A stretch of 64,000 nt of DNA from Amorphochlora amoebiformis (GCA_054601695.1 BAAHQB010000433.1:1-64000), one strand, 5' to 3'. Shown: positions 1-63,485, numbered from the stretch's first letter. Program-made: numbers and translations. Notes: generated by a model not told the origin, from the letters alone.

Positions 1-26706
<26,706 letters not shown>

Positions 26707-27281
26707 TGTAAATCTTGCGTTTGTGGGACGTGAAGGCTGGGTGGTGACCAGTGGTCCACCACGGCGAAAATTGTTAATTATTCGGCGCTCCCTTAAATAT
26801 GACACGTGTCCTCCGGAGCTTCGATCAAAAGTCACTGAGTCTTAGACTCTATATTGTTGTGTACGTACGGGCATGCGATGCAAGTGAACACAAAGGAATG
26901 CGGTATCCTAGTACAGCCTCAGTGTGATTTCTCTCCGTTTTTTCGCGTCGAGATCAGACGACGCGTATAACTCAATGATTATGGCAACATTTAAGTTACT
27001 TGACACTATTTTCACACTGGGCCATCATATGTATTTTTTATACTCACTTTATCCAACTTATAAATAGTCGGCTACTCTAGACGGGTGGCCTGTCACTCTC
27101 AAGCCAACCCTACCACATATATGTATTTGTGTGCAGTCAAAAAGTTTAATTAAGACGAATCATGAAAGTACAACGTCCCATTCGACATCACCGCAATTTC
27201 TACATTTAACACCTCGCATATCTAATACTCGGTGCGCGGGTCCACGAACTACTCCGAACAGGCCAGACTTGCACACAGGAC
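26707..27281 (-). promoter_or_regulatory. Intergenic: eIF1 3' region and promoter of the amine oxidase gene
   Basis: 575 bp separate the eIF1 stop from the amine oxidase ATG (26706). On the minus strand the palindrome GACACGTGTC (26801-26810) adjoins CTCCGGAG (26811-26818) and the TATA-like ATATTTAAGG (about 26791-26800), some 90-100 bp before the ATG. This suggests a core promoter. The same decamer lies just upstream of the REP start. Confidence 0.55.
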
Positions 27282-27611
27282 TTAGAAACCGTGCAGCTTT
27301 ATTTCCTCCTTTCCGCAGACCTTGTATTCCACCAAGAACAGCGCTATCTCCTTTCGTAGATCTCCCTGCACCTGAATAACCTCTCCGTGTTCCTTGTCCT
27401 TCTTCACCGTCCCGTTGGTCGAGTACATCTTACGGATGTACTTGAGAATTTTCTTGAGGTCGAGGTCCTCTTGAAGGCCTGATATCGTGGTCAAACTTTT
27501 CCGCCCATTGCGCTGCTGGTTGCGGATGTGTACGACGGAGGTGGGGACGGCCGATTCGTTCTCGTCGAAGCCCTCTCCGGTGTTAAAGACTATGTTCCCG
27601 AGGTCGGTCAT
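27282..27611 (-). CDS. Translation initiation factor eIF1 (SUI1 family)
   Basis: A single exon of 109 residues, the usual eIF1 length. The SUI1 core is clear: VHIRNQQRNGRKSLTTISGL (residues 25-44), DLKKILKYIRK, the gap region TVKKDKEHGEVIQVQGD, and FLVEYKV near the C-terminus. eIF1 binds the 40S ribosomal P-site region and enforces AUG selection. I chose the ATG at 27611. A GTG five codons upstream is in frame but unlikely. It is divergent from HSP90 and upstream of the amine oxidase gene on the same strand. The family call is certain. Confidence 0.97.
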   Translation of the reverse strand: MTDLGNIVFNTGEGFDENESAVPTSVVHIRNQQRNGRKSLTTISGLQEDLDLKKILKYIRKMYSTNGTVKKDKEHGEVIQVQGDLRKEIALFLVEYKVCGKEEIKLHGF

Positions 27612-27902
27612 TTGGTTGTCTGCCACGCTTCAGCTCCGAAGGGCGAATAATAATTTCAAATATAATTTCTCGTTAAATGATTGGTAAATTTAATATTAGA
27701 GGGTTAAGATTCTGGAAGTTTCGACGCATCCGATACGTCACGATGAATAGTCTGTGACTTACCGTGACATGTCATATAGTCATAGCCGAATCACAATATT
27801 ATTAGAGGTTCAGATTCGGGAAGATTCGTATAAACCCCGAAGCCTTCTCGAATTCGCGCCAGCTTCATCGTCAAACTCCTTGCGCATCCGCCAGTTTTCA
27901 AC
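27612..27902. promoter_or_regulatory. Divergent eIF1/HSP90 promoter with two heat-shock elements
   Basis: The 291 bp between the two ATGs contain two perfect three-unit heat-shock elements: TTCTGGAAGTTTC (27710-27722) and TTCGGGAAGATTC (27815-27827). A TATA box, TATAAAC (27829-27835), follows the second and is 68 bp before the HSP90 ATG. The arrangement fits HSF-driven HSP90 transcription. Whether eIF1 responds as well cannot be seen. Confidence 0.85.
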
Positions 27903-30141
27903 ATGTCGGAAGCCCAAACAGCCACCCCCCCCGCCGCCGCGGCCAGCAAGGCCGAGTCCTTCGCCTTCAATGCCGATATCACACAGGTGCAAACGAACAC
28001 ATTGGACGAAATCGTTTGAAATTATTTGTCTGAAAGCCTGACTTGAATGCTATTCTTTTTCTCCGCAGCTGATGAATCTGATCATCAACACCTTCTACAG
28101 CAACAAGGAGGTCTTCCTTCGTGAGTTGATTTCTAACTCTTCCGATGCTTTGGACAAGATCCGCTTCCAGAGCCTCAGCGACAAGGGTGTCCTCGGTGAC
28201 GCCAAGGACCTGAAGATCGACATCATTCCGGACTTGAAGAACAATACCTTGACCATCCAGGACTCTGGTATTGGTATGACCAAGCTGGACCTCATCAACA
28301 ACCTCGGAACCATCGCCAAGTCGGGTACCAAGCAGTTCATGGAGGCCATCAAGGCCGGCGCCGATGTGAGCATGATTGGTCAGTTCGGTGTCGGGTTCTA
28401 CTCTGCATTCCTCGTCGCTGAGCGCGTCATCGTCGAGTCTAAGAGCAATGACGACGACGTTCACCGTTGGAGCTCCGACGCTGGAAATTCTTTCAAGATC
28501 GAGAAGGTTGAGGACTCTGATCTCAAGCGCGGAACCAGGATCACTCTTTTCCTTAAGGACGACCAGCTCGAGTACCTTGAGGAGAAGAAGCTTAAGGATC
28601 TTGTCAAGAAGCACTCTGAGTTCATTGGTTTCCCCATCTCTCTCTGGGTAACCAAGGAAGAGGAAGTTGAGGTCGATGACGATGAGGACGAGGATGTTGA
28701 TGACGATGACGACAAGCCCAAGGTCGAAGAGGTCAAAGAGCAGGAGAAAGAGAAGAAAAAGAAGACAGTCAAGGAGACGAAGTCTGATTGGGAAGTTCTG
28801 AACAAGCAGAAACCCATCTGGACTCGCCCTAAGTCTGAGATCAAGAAGGAGGAGTATGCCGCTTTCTACAAGGCGCTCAGCAACGACTGGGAGGAGCACC
28901 TTGCTGTCAAGCATTTCTCTGTCGAAGGACAGTTGGAGTTCAAGGCATTGCTCTTCTGCCCTAAGAGAGCCCCCTTCGATCTCTTCGAGGGTAAAAAGAA
29001 GAAGAACAACATTAAGCTCTACGTTCGTCGTGTATTCATCATGGACAACTGCGAGGACCTCATCCCGGACTACATGGCGTTCGTCAAGGGCGTCGTCGAC
29101 TCTGAGGATCTTCCTCTCAACATCTCCCGTGAGTCTCTCCAACAAAACAAAATTCTGCGCGTCATCAAGAAGCACCTCGTTAAGAAGTCTATTGAGATGT
29201 TCAAAGAGATCGCTGAGAACAAAGAGGACTACAAGAAGTTCTACGAGGCCTTCGCCAAGAACATTAAGCTTGGTATCCATGAGGACAGCGGCAACCGCAA
29301 GAAGCTCGCTGATCTTTTGCGATACAACTCCACCGTTAAAGGGGAAGAGCTTACTTCCCTTAAGGACTACGTTGGTCGTATGAAGAAGGAGCAGAAGAAT
29401 ATCTACTACATCACCGGGGAAAGCCGTGCTGTTGTGGAGGCGTCTCCCTTCCTTGAGAAGCTCAAGAAGAAGGGTTACGAAGTACTCTTCATGGTGGACC
29501 CTATCGACGAGTATGCTGTTCAACAGCTTAAGGAGTATGACGACAAGAAGCTAATCTGTGTCACGAAGGATAACCTTAAGCTGGAGATGACAGAGGAGGA
29601 GAAAAAGAAGAAGGAAGAGGAGAAGGCTGCCTATGAGGACCTCTGCAAGAAGATGAAGGAGATCCTTGGCGATAAGGTCGAGAAAGTTGTCCTTTCCGAC
29701 CGCCTGGCGAACTCCCCCTGCTGCCTTGTCACCGGCGAATTCGGGTGGTCCGCTAATATGGAGAGGATCATGAAAGCTCAGGCTCTCCGCGACAACTCCA
29801 TGACCAGCTTCATGGTTTCCAAGAAGACGCTCGAGTTAAATCCCGATCACTCGATTGTGAAGGAGCTTCGTGTTCGCTTCTCCCAGAACGAGCAGGACCA
29901 GACCGTAAAGGATCTCGTTTGGCTTCTCTTTGAGACTTCGCTCCTCACCTCAGGTTTCAGCCTGCCGGAGCCTACAGTGTTCGCTGGACGCATTCACAAG
30001 CTTATCAAGCTAGGCCTTTCAATTGTCGACGACGAAGAGGAAGTTGCCGAGCCTGAGGCCAAGACCGAGGACGCAAAGGAGGACGACGATGTTCCCCCCC
30101 TCGAGGCTCAGGAGGCTGATGAGATGGAGGATGTCGATTAA
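27903..30141 (+). CDS. Cytosolic heat-shock protein HSP90
   Basis: Two exons (27903-27986 and 28069-30141) give 718 residues, normal for a cytosolic HSP90. The GHKL ATPase domain shows [14 protein letters not shown] with catalytic Glu47 and Asn51, DSGIGMT and [12 protein letters not shown] charged acidic/Lys linker lies at about 220-270. The middle domain has the catalytic loop [20 protein letters not shown]. The protein ends in MEDVD, a variant of the MEEVD tail that binds TPR co-chaperones. The lack of a signal peptide and of KDEL argues against the ER paralogue. The 82-bp intron follows codon 28 (ACAG/GTGCAA...CCGCAG). HSEs upstream indicate heat-shock regulation. Confidence 0.98.
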
Positions 30142-30261
30142 GAGATCTCAAGAAGCCGTTAGACTTAGCTAGCAGCTGTTTGAAATTGTCACTTCATCAT
30201 TTAGTCAACTCCTAACTCATATCTGGAATTTTTGTATTTGCATATACATGTACTGTATATA

Positions 30262-30303
<42 letters not shown>

Positions 30304-30339
30304 ATAAATTAGTATATATTTTATGTAGATATAAACATA

Positions 30340-30388
<49 letters not shown>

Positions 30389-30423
30389 TATGCAATATAT
30401 ATATATATATATATGTATGTATG

Positions 30424-30615
<192 letters not shown>

Positions 30616-30651
30616 ATATTTTTCCTATGATACATCTAGTATACATTTTTT

Positions 30652-30694
<43 letters not shown>

Positions 30695-30913
30695 TTGATA
30701 TATTATATATATATATATATATACTTGATATATATAACATCTAGCAAATAGTACCACACCATAGAACACGTAAAATTTTAGTTTAAATACATCCGTACGT
30801 CAAGGTATGTAACTGTTTATCTAGTGCATGTACTATCTGGATAATCTACTGTAGATCCGGCCAGTCTGGACTGTGCTGGTGTCTTGGGCGTATATAATTA
30901 AGTAACTTAAGTT

Positions 30914-31012
30914 ATACTCTAGATCTATAGACTCTAGAGACTAGATCTAGTACTAGTCTAGAGTCTAGACTAGTAGTGTCTAGAGTGTATCTATCTACTA
31001 GATCTAGTAGAA
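30914..31012. repeat. CTAG-rich palindrome cluster
   Basis: About 100 bp built almost wholly from overlapping CTAG, TCTAGA and AGATCT words (for example ACTAGATCTAGTACTAGTC). Extensive self-complementarity is visible. Confidence 0.8.
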
Positions 31013-31220
31013 AAATCATATATATAAATACCGTAATAGGCATACATCTAGATACATAAACGTTAAACAAAGGTAGCCCTAATCCAACGCCCTAACCCTA
31101 ACTCTGACCCTAGCCGTAACCTATATATTATAGTATATATATATATATATATTATATATAATTGTATACTAGTGTATATCTCTAGAGACTCTGACATGTC
31201 ACTAGTATATGTATCATGAA

Positions 31221-31259
<39 letters not shown>

Positions 31260-31315
31260 TACACAATTACATATACAGAAATATACATACTCAGTATGAT
31301 CGGATATATACCATG

Positions 31316-31385
<70 letters not shown>

Positions 31386-31582
31386 GTATATGATACATGT
31401 GCATATCATGTTATATACGTATACTGCATGATAGTAATGTAATATTATACCATTCAATGATACACACATTACATATATATATATATATGTATATATATAC
31501 ATATACATATATATATATATAATATTATACATAAATATATATTTTCTACACATATATATATATATACACATATATATATATT

Positions 31583-31648
<66 letters not shown>

Positions 31649-31653
31649 ATATG

Positions 31654-31715
<62 letters not shown>

Positions 31716-31867
31716 CATATATATTTATATATATATACACATACATATATATATATATATGTATATATGTATATATATACATATATATGTATATATATAT
31801 TATATGTGATGTACAGTAGAGTTACCTATTGGTTCCGGAAAGGGGAAGGACATTCCAGAAGAATTCG

Positions 31868-32024
31868 TAGAAACTAGCAGAATGTACTAGAAACTACCAG
31901 AATGTAGTAGAAACTACCAGAATGTAGTAGAAACTACCAGAATGTAGTAGAAACTACCAGAATGTAGTAGAAACTACCAGAATGTAGTAGAAACTACCAG
32001 AATATACTACAAACGACCAGAAGT
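31868..32024. repeat. 20-bp tandem repeat, about 7.5 copies
   Basis: The unit TAGAAACTACCAGAATGTAG repeats at exact 20-bp spacing, with one degenerate copy at each end. Each unit contains CTAC...GTAG inverted ends. It is intergenic. Confidence 0.9.
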
Positions 32025-32210
32025 AGAATATCGAGAATGAAGTACTAGTTTGGAAAATCAACTCACACAATTCATCAAACCATTCACACAAGACTTAAAC
32101 TGGACTCAACATAACATATATATACGTATATATATGTATATATATATATGTATATATATATGTATGTATGTATGTATGTATATAAGTGTATATATATATA
32201 TGTGTGTGTG

Positions 32211-32292
<82 letters not shown>

Positions 32293-32333
32293 CACATACA
32301 CATATATATAATCCGTATATCTATATATACCTA

Positions 32334-32431
<98 letters not shown>

Positions 32432-32484
32432 CATATAGATATACGGATTATGTATAGATACATATATATATATATATATAGATA

Positions 32485-32745
<261 letters not shown>

Positions 32746-32967
32746 ACATGTATATGTATATGTGTATATGTGTGTATTTGTTCATATGTATAATATTGTT
32801 ATGTATATGTATGTATATATGTGTACATATATATTTATATTATATTATTATATGATATATATGTATGTGTATATATGTGGGTATATATGTATGTGTGTGT
32901 ATATATATGTGTATGTATTATATGTATATATGTGTGCAAGTAAATATGCGTATATATCATGGTGTGT

Positions 32968-33080
<113 letters not shown>

Positions 33081-33083
33081 ATA

Positions 33084-33130
<47 letters not shown>

Positions 33131-33585
33131 GTGTGTATGTATGTATACATACTTGCATTTGTATGAATATGTATATGTGTGTGTGTGTTTGGCGGGTTGG
33201 TAAGTTGTATTAGGTAAATTTAACATATGAGCCGGTTGTATTGTTGTGTATACTGCGAACTGGCCTTACTCGTGTACTTTTACTACTACTTGTGCTCACT
33301 ACACACTACCCACTGCTAACTACTCACCAGAACCACTATTTAACATCGCCATCTAAATCTGCATGATGAGATCTATCAGGACGAAAATAATGATCGTCAT
33401 CGGCGGGCAGTGCCGGCCAGAGCATAACAAAAACTTTTTCGGGCCTAAATTTAGATGATTTCGACCAAATCAACCCAAACCTCCATGGTTGCGTGACAAT
33501 CCGGAACATCACGACGAACACGCTGGTATGTCACAGAGTAACGTACTTTTTTTCCTTTGATTTAATTCTTCGGTAATCGCTCTAA

Positions 33586-33726
33586 ATGGGCGCCCTGTCG
33601 CGATGGGTGATGGGCGTGATCTGGTTGATGGTAAACGATGTTGTTAGATATGTAGTTTTATCCTTCTGTGACCCTCAGTGTCTTTGTCACGCGCTTATCT
33701 CCCTTCCTCTCTGCCAAACGGCCACC
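33586..33726 (+). CDS. Possible 5' exons with signal peptide for the EEP-fold gene
   Basis: ATG at 33586 opens MGALSRWVMGVIWLM followed by GTAAAC. A second exon from 33679, after a pyrimidine-rich CTCAG, encodes CLCHALISLPLCQTAT and can splice at GTCGAT (33727) in phase with the next exon at 33930. Together they would form a hydrophobic signal peptide. The link is inferred from phase only. Confidence 0.4.
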
Positions 33727-33789
33727 GTCGATGGGTGTATCAAACTCGAAAATGCTTACTTAATCTAAGCGACAATGCTTCCTGTGGAC

Positions 33790-33864
<75 letters not shown>

Positions 33865-33929
33865 TAGATGTGGATGCATGCAAGTGTTTGAATGCAAGGA
33901 AGCCCATAATAATACACGCAATTCTTCAG

Positions 33930-40911
<6,982 letters not shown>

Positions 40912-41600
40912 CTAGCAGAAAAAACAGAATGTCAGAGCTTTTTGAGCAATTAATGACAAATTTCTGAGCTTCGAATTTTCTTATTCATTAAAAGTGTACA
41001 TTTAAACCTTAAAACCCTTTTTTGATGATCCAGCGTCAACGGTGATCCGATCAGATAACACTGGAACACATGATCGAACTCACACTAGGATACCACTGGG
41101 CGTGATAACTTGAGTCTGCTCCACATCTAGACCTAAGAAATAGTGGAAGAAAGAAGATCGGGAAACAGCCCATGATATGTACGACTGTGCGGCATATCCG
41201 TGTAACCATGAAATTAATCGTGTGGCTAATATCTAGAATGTCTTGGATACAACCAGATTCAGTTTCATATATTATAATATAACCGCCGGATTCAGTTTCA
41301 GAAAATTGTAGCGGTAGAAAGTAGAGAAATTTCTAAAATATCATGATCCTCTACGAACAAGACTAGAAAGTATATTGTATCATCTAGATGATGTGGACAA
41401 ATTTTATAATTATAATGAATTCAAGGTAAGGCCTGTTACAGTGTCGTGCCCTCTGCGACCTCAATGTCTAGAATGTGTCTAATACTAGTAATAATCTAGA
41501 TAAGGTCTGGGTATTACAAATCTACAGACATTGAAGTTGCAACTAGCGACGTAAGGTTTAACTTTTGTATGCCGCTATTGAAAGAATATGATACTCTAGT
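40912..41600. other. Convergent intergenic region
   Basis: 689 bp lie between the stop of the plus-strand EEP-fold gene and the stop of the minus-strand receptor kinase. It is AT-rich without long repeats. I see no gene in it and assume it holds both 3' UTRs. Confidence 0.6.
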
Positions 41601-56612
<15,012 letters not shown>

Positions 56613-57194
56613 AGATGATGCTGATTCCCGCCTACGCACTGAATTTCTACGCGGTCGCCTACCTGCCTCGTCCGCGCTAACCGGCGGGAAGGGCGGGGGA
56701 TGCATCGATGGGCTTGACTCGGAATTGACATGCCAATGATGCCACGGGTATCCCGTATTCCAAAATATTGACCTTTTTTGGGTGAAAATGATTCTTTTCC
56801 AGATAACAACAATTTATCGCCTTCAACATTCTGGATTTCTTTAGTTAATTCTTAGAAATTTTAATCTAAGAATAATTTTCGAAACTGGAAAATAGGAAAG
56901 TTCCGTATGGTTTCGGTGTTATTTAAGGTGATTCCAAACTCTTACATTATATTTATATCTTTGGGTATTTTAACCCGAAAAACATCATACGAAATTCCAG
57001 GAGTGCAGGAGCACGTTGGCACGTCTTCGAAACAATTTAGCGAAACCTCACGCTACATTTTTTCGAAACCTCACGCTACATTTTATTCACCACACTGTTG
57101 CTCGCTTTCCTGAATAATTTAAATATATATATATATATATATGTATATCTATGTATATATAAATATATATCCATATATATATATATGTATACAC

Positions 57195-57413
<219 letters not shown>

Positions 57414-57418
57414 ATATA

Positions 57419-57467
<49 letters not shown>

Positions 57468-57730
57468 TTATAAATATATACACTCAATGTTTACTTGATA
57501 TACATGTATGTATGAATATTTACAATTATTTAAACAATTGGAAGTTAATTATGATTGTGTAACGTTGTTACGTGCAATGCAATGCAGTTTGTAGTTTCCA
57601 TTGAAATAGAGTGAGGATCTTAGCTCACGCGCATTGTCGTGTACATATGCTCATATAGCTAAACCATTCGGGTGTAGTTAGCTGTAGGTACGTTTAGACG
57701 TGCATGTGATTATATTATTACCATCATGAG

Positions 57731-57750
57731 ACGAGACTCCTGTGTCTCGT
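57731..57750. other. Perfect 7-bp stem hairpin
   Basis: ACGAGAC-tcctgt-GTCTCGT. It is isolated, with no U-run after it, so I do not call it a terminator. Confidence 0.6.
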
Positions 57751-57852
57751 TCGTTATTGCTACAGTTGTATAGAACAAAGGGGTGAATTGGTTCATTTTG
57801 CATTACGTCATGTCATATCACATGTTTCCCTGAGGCTAATACTATTATTTTC

Positions 57853-57894
<42 letters not shown>

Positions 57895-57946
57895 TAAATA
57901 CATATATATATATATATATAATTATATATATATATATTGTATATTC

Positions 57947-57992
<46 letters not shown>

Positions 57993-58375
57993 ATGTGTGT
58001 GTTTGCGTATTTTATACATACATGTACAATAATACTGGTATGTATCTGTAGTGCGTAAAACATAAATGTTGTAAATTGATTATACTATTATATACTAAGT
58101 TTTGGAGGTGTACGTCTAGTAGTTTTCAAACAACTGAAAAGTCGACATGAGGGTATTCACTCACTCACTCTTGACTACTACTCAGCCTATTCACTCACTC
58201 ACTCTTGGCTACTACTTAGGCTATTCACTCACTACTGAGGGTATTGACTCACTCTTGACTACTACTGAGTACTCGGTGTGTGTAGTGTGGTTGTTAGGGT
58301 AATATTGCCTTAGCTAAACAGGACGGGTACTACGGTGGGAGAAAAGAGACATTTAGAACTACTATCCTCTTCCAG

Positions 58376-58415
<40 letters not shown>

Positions 58416-58421
58416 TGCATA

Positions 58422-58484
<63 letters not shown>

Positions 58485-58499
58485 AAAATATATATATAC

Positions 58500-58566
<67 letters not shown>

Positions 58567-58567
58567 A

Positions 58568-58630
<63 letters not shown>

Positions 58631-58726
58631 CATAATATTATACATATATATAAAAATATATATATATATATATATATACGTGTAAGTGTGTGTGTGTGTA
58701 CATAACATTATACATATATATGTGTA

Positions 58727-58946
<220 letters not shown>

Positions 58947-59036
58947 AGTATAATTACTGAACGTATACATGATATATATGTATATATCTATATAATAATA
59001 TATATATATATATATATAATATATATAATATATATA

Positions 59037-59073
<37 letters not shown>

Positions 59074-59528
59074 ACATACATATATGTATTATATATATAC
59101 ATATATACATGTATATACATATACATATATATATACATACATGTATATATACATACATGTATTATATACATATATATATATATATACATACACATATATA
59201 TTGTGTACATATACACACATACATATACACATTGTTGGCAACGCCAGGAATCGTATAGTATAGCCCGAGATCCTCAGATATTAACTGGAGATACCTGGAG
59301 ATCATGCTTTAGTAAATCCGGAAATACCGGATAGTACCGGTTAATGTCAATTAATAGAGAAGTGTGTACGCCGCAAGTCTTGTGGTGCAAGTGGGTACCC
59401 CCACTCATAAGGTATCTGTTTCCAAATGGTGCAATGAAGCACAAAAAGGGTGGCAAAGAATGTGGCTTGCACTATTCCGAACAGCCTGCTTTGCACTATT
59501 CCGCTGCCCCCAACGCATTCATACGTTC

Positions 59529-59564
<36 letters not shown>

Positions 59565-59739
59565 TATATATATGAATATATATATATATATATATATAAT
59601 ATATGTAACAATATTTATTTGGTTCATATGTTGTAACTAAATATAAGTTTACGCACATATTTTACTAGTAGTATAATAATATAAATCATGAATACATACG
59701 GAATATATATACGGATATTATACACGTACATAAATATAT

Positions 59740-60019
<280 letters not shown>

Positions 60020-60122
60020 TTATATATACATATATCACATGCATAAAATGACATATATATATATATAAATATATATATATGTAATGATATATATAATATA
60101 TATTAACATGCATGTAATATTA

Positions 60123-60179
<57 letters not shown>

Positions 60180-60850
60180 CCCACCCACATTTCCAAATCT
60201 ACAGCACACAAGAAAGGATGAGAAATTCACTTAAAACTTTACCTGAACCCCTTTGTTCATCGTGTCTCTCCTCTACTCGCGGCTTGTTCGCCAAGTCTTC
60301 CCACTCTGGTGACCACTGACCACTCAATGGATGGTTGAGAACAAAGATGAGTGTATTGTGTGGTAGTTGAGTGGTGGCACAGGTAGGTTGGAGTGTATCT
60401 ATCGGGTTGTCGATGTGATGATTCATGGGAATCACATGGTCGGAGTGTACCTATCGGGTTGTCGATGGGATGATTCATGGGAATGACATGATGTGGTTTG
60501 CTATGTGTGCTTTGACTTGTGTACTGGTGTGGCACAAGCAGGTTGGAGTTGAGTTTTTGTTATTAAGCATGAAAAGAAATTCCTCCCTGTTGTTGTTATG
60601 ATGTTTTCGAGCGATTAGTGAAAGGCCTTCTCTTGTGCTCTCCAACACCAAAACCCTGCGCTCGTGTTATCGACACACCATGAAAACCCTGCCATTATGT
60701 CATTGCTTTATGGTCTCTAAAGCGATTCAAAATTTCAAATCTGATTAATAATTCGCCTGGAATTTCGCCATCATGAGCCGAAAAAGATTACAAACGGAGA
60801 CTCTTAGAGGTTTATGTGACTAACTGCTTTGTCACATTTGTCGGAAAGAA

Positions 60851-60860
60851 GACACGTGTC
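60851..60860. promoter_or_regulatory. GACACGTGTC palindrome upstream of REP
   Basis: A ten-base palindrome containing CACGTG, 14 bp before the REP ATG and followed by CCGGAACCG. The identical decamer lies 95 bp before the amine oxidase ATG. It is a candidate bHLH or bZIP site. Confidence 0.5.
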
Positions 60861-60874
60861 CGGAACCGTTGTCG

Positions 60875-63265
60875 ATGTCCGGCGGCGAGAGTGGTCGCGG
60901 AATCTGGTTGCCCACAGGGCACTATGATGTGATTGTCGTGGGAACATCCCTCCCTTCGTGTATATTAAGCAGTGCGTTGGCTAGGGCTGGCAAGTCAGTG
61001 CTCCACATGGACCAGAACGTAAACCACTAGACATCACCGACGTGTTACGTCATCTTTAACCATGTAAGCCTGGCATGGAAGGCAAATGGGATGAAGACTT
61101 GCCTTTCTGTTTTATTGGTGGACTTGCTGATTCGTACGTTGTGATGTAAGGCGCCCGTGAGCCTTTGAGGTTTCGATTGGGTCTGCCTCTCTCATGTCTT
61201 CCAGACCCATTCCAGCTTGCATGCATGAAAAATGGGAATGCATTGGGCATAATATCACAGCGATACCCTTTCTCACGAAAACCTGGTTTCTAATTAGGAT
61301 TATTACGGGGGTTCCCAAGCCACTCTCACTATCCCGATGCTGCAATCGCTCATGAAGCAAACAAGTGGTTATAACACGCAAACCCCCGAACGTGGTCACA
61401 ACGACAAATCCTTCTCAGAGAACAAGGTAGACGATGAAACCTCTCTGCTTGAAAACACCCTCCAAAAGGCAAGACAGGATACAAAATCAAGTGGAGAAAC
61501 CGCGGCCAACCCAAACGCCCCCCCAGACAAGGAGCCCGAATCAGAAGCTGGGTCGAAAGCCCCCCGTTTTCCCCCCTTGGGCCAATACACATTTCTTCAA
61601 CCCCCGCCCAACCCTACCCCGTTCCAGGGGGGTTCCTTTGTGCTCGAGCGATACACACAGACAAACACCAACACCAATGCCAACAACACAAACACCCCAA
61701 CAACACCGACTACCTCAAATACCACAATCCGAAAGCCGAGTGAAAACATAAGCCCCAGCACTTTGATCCCTAGCCCAACTCCAAACCCTTCTATTGCTCC
61801 CACTACTGACGACAAACCAGTCAAGGACTCTGGTGGTGCCTTGGAGGGCAAACGGGCAGTCCAGAAGCCTGCAACCCCTACCATTCCTCACTCCGTCAGA
61901 GAAGCATTACGGTTGTTGGAAGTCAAGAAGCATAGATTCTCGCTAGACCTTGACCCAAGGTCAGCTCCACACAAAGTATACGTCCTTTACTTTACCACTT
62001 GTCATATTGCTGTTATTTAGGGTTATCCTGTCCAGGGGATCGATCATCGACCTTCTAATTCGGATGGATGTAACGAATCGAATTATATTTGCCTAACGTG
62101 TATATGTACAAATCTATTAATGTATATATATAGATATATATACATTACATACATCAAAGAGATGTGTTGTACTTAGGTCGGGCGGTACCTGGAATTCAGG
62201 GGCATCAACAATATCTTTTGCGCCCGACAATCCCCTCTTCACACTTCCAAACCCAACAACAACAACCCCAACACCACCCCCAAAAAGGCCGACAAGCCTG
62301 AGAGGAACACGAAGCCCAACTCCAAGATCTCCGCTAATTCCTGCCTCTGGAAGGTGCACTTCTTGTCCATTTGTTGGTCCATCTCTTGGTTATTTGTTGG
62401 TCCATTTGTTGGTCCATTTGTTGGCTATCTCTTGGTCCATTTGTTGGTCCATTTATTGGCTATCTCTTGCTCCCTTTGTCGGTCCATCTCTTGGTCATCT
62501 CTTGGCGATCTCTTGCTCCATTTGTTGGTCCATCTCTTGGCTATCTCTTGATCCATTTGTTGGCCATCTCTTGGTTATCTCTTGCCCTATTTTTTGCTCT
62601 TTACTCGGTTTCGGTGGGCAGTGTTTGTCTCTCCCAGTGTACTGAGATGATAGCGGCTGACTTTATGTCGTGAGTTGATGGCGACTGACTTTGCGTTTGT
62701 CAAATGATGGCGACTGACTTTGTGTTTGTGAGATGATGGTGACTGAGTTAGTGTTGTGAGATGATGGCGAGTGAGTTAGTGTTGTGAGATGATGGCGAGT
62801 GAGAGAGTTAGTATTGTGAGATGATGGCGACTGAGTTAGTGTTGTGAGATGATGGCGACTGAGTTAGTGTTGTGAGATGATGGCGAGTGACTGAGTTAGT
62901 GTTGTGAGATGATGGCGAGTGAGTTAGTGTTGTGAGATGATGGCCACTGAGTTAGTGTTGTGAGATGATGGCGACTGAGTTAGTGTTGAGCTTTCTCGGG
63001 TTCTCGTGTGCCTGTTGCGGTTTGTTGTGGGGTTTGTTGTGGGGTTTGTTTTGGTTGTTTGTGGCTTGCTTTGGGGTTCTGATTTGCTTGCTTGTGGTTG
63101 GTTGTGTTGGTGTGGTGGTTGTGTTTTGGGATCTGTTCGGGTTGTGTGCGGTGTTATTGATGAGTGACTAGGTTCCATTTTCCAGAGCCATTGTTTTCAA
63201 AGACACAAACCTGTCCCTAGCTGAAAAAAGGGTGTAGAACAACACACATCATCATAACATAATAG

Positions 63266-63332
<67 letters not shown>

Positions 63333-63334
63333 TA

Positions 63335-63382
<48 letters not shown>

Positions 63383-63435
63383 GTGCGTGTGTGTGTGTGT
63401 GTGTGTGAGTATGTCTGTTTGTGGGTAGATTTACA

Positions 63436-63485
<50 letters not shown>

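Noticed and set aside
27979-29523. 514-residue antisense open frame across HSP90
   Set aside because: It is a shadow frame opposite a GC-richer coding sequence. The sense strand encodes a complete HSP90.
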